NCBI GenBank assembly: GCA_016860685.1
Contig: BOJX01000022.1
Coordinates: 1-37,878 of the forward strand
Length of the DNA stretch: 37,878 bases
Direction of reading: 5' to 3'
Origin: Planctomycetota bacterium
GTDB lineage: Bacteria; Planctomycetota; Phycisphaerae; UBA1845
A program made the position numbers and the translations under genes. Positions within the stretch are counted from its first letter, which is position 1. Each line of letters opens with the position of its first letter. The notes under the pieces were generated by a model. That model did not search any database. It was not told the origin of the DNA and was given only the letters and a program-made list of their open reading frames with translations. This document shows, one piece after another, positions 36,335 through 37,878 of the stretch.

Positions 36335-36364
36335 CCCTTCCCTTCCCTTCCCTTCCCTTCCCTT
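36335..36364 (+). repeat. (CCCTT)6 tract in the leader of the second cysteine-rich gene
   Basis: Six perfect units, preceded by one imperfect unit CTCTT, end 23 bases before the ATG. The ten-base difference from copy A shows that the tract length changes. Confidence 0.85.
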
Positions 36365-36387
36365 CTACGACAGGAGGACAGGCTATC

Positions 36388-36822
36388 ATGTTAAATTTCG
36401 TGAACATTCGAAATCAGTTCGTGACCGCGTCGTTTCTGGGGACGGGGATGGCTGCCGTGTCAGCCTTGACCAAGCCGTGCCTCGCCGCGGCGGCGCTCCC
36501 GATGCCGGGGATGGTCGTCGCGCCAAAGTGCGGGTTTCCGTCGGTGTGTTACTGCGTAGAGAGTATTCCTTGCCGCTGTCACGAAAGCGGGTTCTGCTCG
36601 GCTACGATTGAGGCGACTTCCGGCGATTTCGACTACAATAACTCTCAGTGCAAGGTGCTGTTTGAGATGCAGTGGATATGTGCGTATGGTCAAAGCTGCT
36701 CACCGCCTGCTGGATCATCGTGCGCCAATGACGACGGTTGCTACCCGGTAGGAGAACCATTGCCCGTCTATGCCACGAGGTATTTTGCGACCAGTCAGGG
36801 TTGCCAATGCGATCCTGTATGA
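36388..36822 (+). CDS. Secreted cysteine-rich protein, cassette copy B
   Basis: The 144-residue paralogue of 33686-34126 has the same AGGAGG placement (36372-36377) and leader (two changes in 39 residues). The mature part starts after LPM with PGMVVAPKCGFPSVCYC; all 13 cysteines align with copy A and the blocks CHESGFC, FDYNNS and SCANDDGCY persist, while many exposed-type positions differ (for example SSIC to QWIC, and CLCTET to CYCVES). Product ends CQCDPV. A hairpin GGTGCTGC-ACG-GCGGCACC (36840-36858) follows the stop and may attenuate read-through into the next gene. The pattern of a fixed leader and changing core implies selection for diversity or relaxed constraint on the core; function unknown. 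Confidence 0.8.
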   Translation: MLNFVNIRNQFVTASFLGTGMAAVSALTKPCLAAAALPMPGMVVAPKCGFPSVCYCVESIPCRCHESGFCSATIEATSGDFDYNNSQCKVLFEMQWICAYGQSCSPPAGSSCANDDGCYPVGEPLPVYATRYFATSQGCQCDPV

Positions 36823-37033
36823 CCGTCAAACCTCTTGGCGGTGCTGCACGGCGGCACCAAGACGTTCGGGCTGCGCGTTACCTTACGATCCCCGGACCCG
36901 ACAACTACAAGTGTCCGAATCATTGGTCAATCGCTGTCTTGTGTTGTTTCCTGCGTCTGGGGTCGGACGCGGGTTCGTCGCGGGCTCCACATAGGCGCGT
37001 CCATTGCACCCACTGGAGTCACATGTGGGAATT
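36823..37033. other. Spacer between the two genes of cassette copy B
   Basis: The whole gap to the next gene is 323 bases, about 200 longer than in copy A, and not similar to the copy A spacer. Apart from the hairpin at 36840-36858 and the inverted-repeat element at 37034-37145 I see no feature. Confidence 0.4.
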
Positions 37034-37145
37034 ATTAATGGGGTCATCTAATAGTTTACATCGCGTATGGCGAACCGTAGAGATTTCAGCATGACTCGAC
37101 GATTCGAGGAGTTCCGAGTGTAAACTATTTGATGACCGGAGTAAT
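37034..37145. repeat. AT-rich inverted-repeat element before the last gene
   Basis: GGTCATC(T)AATAGTTTACA at 37042-37060 returns inverted at 37119-37137 with one mismatch in 19; weaker matching (ATTA.T) extends the ends to 37034 and 37145. The right end includes the GGAG ribosome binding site and stops at the start codon of the next gene. It resembles a small mobile element or an RNA hairpin that would mask the start; copy A lacks it. Confidence 0.65.
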
Positions 37146-37878
37146 ATGATCATGTTGGTGTTTGCGCTTGCGGCATCGTTGACGGTAGCTTCTGCACAGG
37201 CAGCGTCGTCCCAGAAGCCTCCCGAACTTCTAGAGGCGGATCGTTACCGCGGGCAATTGAACACGGCGAAGATCCACTGGGTGCTGACCCCGCCGGGCAA
37301 CGACGGCCACGGGGACCGCGAGGCTATTTACTCCACAGAAATGGCTTACGGCGACACCTTGGAGGTCTTTCACGGCCTGGCGGATGGGCGAGGTCACGTA
37401 TTGGCGGAGCCTGGAATTCCGTTCTCCTACAGTGAGCGCCGCCTGCTCATCAAGGACGGCGAGCAGTGGAGATTTTATGCCGATACTCCCGGCGCCGATG
37501 TCAACGATATTCCTGAACGTCACTGGCTCTATCGGGACTTCCGTGATTTCGGGTTCGATCCGACCGCGGCATGGAGCGCCCATCCCACATGGTACCGCCA
37601 GCCGGCGGCGAGTTACGACCCGGCCGAGCACCACGAGGATCGCGTCACCGTCACCGGCCACTGGGACAACGGCATGAGCGTGCGCTGGACGCTCGATCCG
37701 GGCAAGGGCATGCAGCCCGTGCGCGTCGAGATGCTCAGCGGGAGCGAAGTACTGGGGGCGTGCGACACGGAATATGAGCAGTTCGACGGATTGTGGTTCC
37801 CCAAACGCTGCACCTTCTCCCATCGCGGTTCGACGACGGTAACCATCGGCGTGCTCAGCGCGGAGTTCAATCGTCCCG
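37146..37878 (+). CDS. Large secreted partner protein, cassette copy B (runs off the window)
   Basis: The open frame from ATG 37146 (ATG 37152 is an alternative; GGAG at 37138-37141) continues to the last base, so it is incomplete at 244 residues. A signal peptide (LVFALAASLTVASAQA) leads to PELLEADRYRGQ, HWVLTPP and GEQWRFYADT, homologous to 34249-35883. Up to WYRQPAASYDP the two copies share roughly half their residues; from there to the end only about two residues differ. In copy A a helical and AKEKS-repeat region follows, which is likely here too. It pairs with the cysteine-rich gene upstream, as in copy A. Confidence 0.8.
   Translation, partial: MIMLVFALAASLTVASAQAASSQKPPELLEADRYRGQLNTAKIHWVLTPPGNDGHGDREAIYSTEMAYGDTLEVFHGLADGRGHVLAEPGIPFSYSERRLLIKDGEQWRFYADTPGADVNDIPERHWLYRDFRDFGFDPTAAWSAHPTWYRQPAASYDPAEHHEDRVTVTGHWDNGMSVRWTLDPGKGMQPVRVEMLSGSEVLGACDTEYEQFDGLWFPKRCTFSHRGSTTVTIGVLSAEFNRP
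37593..37878 (+). repeat. Near-identical block in the partner genes, copy B
   Basis: Counterpart of 34687-34972; the identity reaches the window edge, so the true repeat is longer. Confidence 0.85.

Larger units (their letters stand above)
36253..36504 (+). repeat. Cassette 5' repeat, copy B
   Basis: Counterpart of 33568-33802, with six rather than four CCCTT units. The start-to-start distance between copies is 2702 bases. Confidence 0.85.

Noticed and set aside
36840-36858. Hairpin after the second cysteine-rich gene as a terminator
   Set aside because: Good stem but no T-run; mentioned with the gene instead of being called separately.

Overview
The window is GC-rich bacterial DNA. Its gene content points to a member of the Planctomycetota, perhaps a Phycisphaerae-like lineage: a pseudopilin with an RDG-type C-terminal motif, a BlaI/M56 regulator pair with a very large sensor, a secreted hydrolase-like protein without its serine, a 1067-residue TPR protein next to ExbB/ExbD, and many proteins with low-complexity Ala/Pro/Lys tails. 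The taxonomic placement is inference; no rRNA or other decisive marker is present.

Layout. 1-185: start of a secreted protein on the minus strand. 186-1217: non-coding, with a compound inverted repeat. 1218-2759: an MmgE/PrpD-family protein with a histone-like basic tail. 2817-3665: a clostripain-type (C11) peptidase pseudogene whose 5' end is replaced by a CTAG-ended repeat. 3902-5364: a membrane zinc-ribbon protein overlapping a pseudopilin gene. 6037-13884 (minus): a four-gene Tol/Ton-like operon, TPR protein - ExbB - ExbD - a protein joining a PD40 (TolB-like) propeller to a TonB/TolA-like SxxxH anchor and a Pro-rich periplasmic arm. 14115-17608: M56 sensor protease and BlaI repressor, with two CTAC-N4-GTAG operators placed on a near-consensus promoter. 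17712-22475: a hydrolase-like pseudoenzyme, an uncharacterised membrane protein and a secreted subtilase. 22888-23309: clpS followed by a 21-residue membrane peptide gene. 23562-25253: a GspE/PilB ATPase. 25527-26088: rpsR and a Trm112-like gene. 26314-32903: central metabolism, namely aconitase, glutamate dehydrogenase and the large (B12-domain-less) subunit of methylmalonyl-CoA mutase.

32910 to the end is an accessory region of visibly lower GC. A decayed PIN gene and a small partner are followed by two tandem copies of a two-gene cassette. Each cassette has a sigma-70-like promoter, a (CCCTT)n tract in the leader (4 against 6 units), a gene for a secreted 13-cysteine protein, and a gene for a larger secreted protein. 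Between copies the leader of the first gene is almost identical and its cysteine core has diverged to about 60% identity. The N-terminal half of the second protein has also diverged, while its following segment is again almost identical. This conserved-leader, variable-core, paired-partner, repeat-tuned arrangement is the best candidate here for an undescribed system. The second copy runs off the window, so more copies may follow.

Three small repeat families recur between genes: a covarying hairpin downstream of three genes in sense orientation (3859-3889, 19159-19190, 23402-23433), a CTAG-bounded element with terminal inverted repeats (29210-29360, one end also at 3656), and an AT-rich inverted repeat before the last gene (37034-37145).
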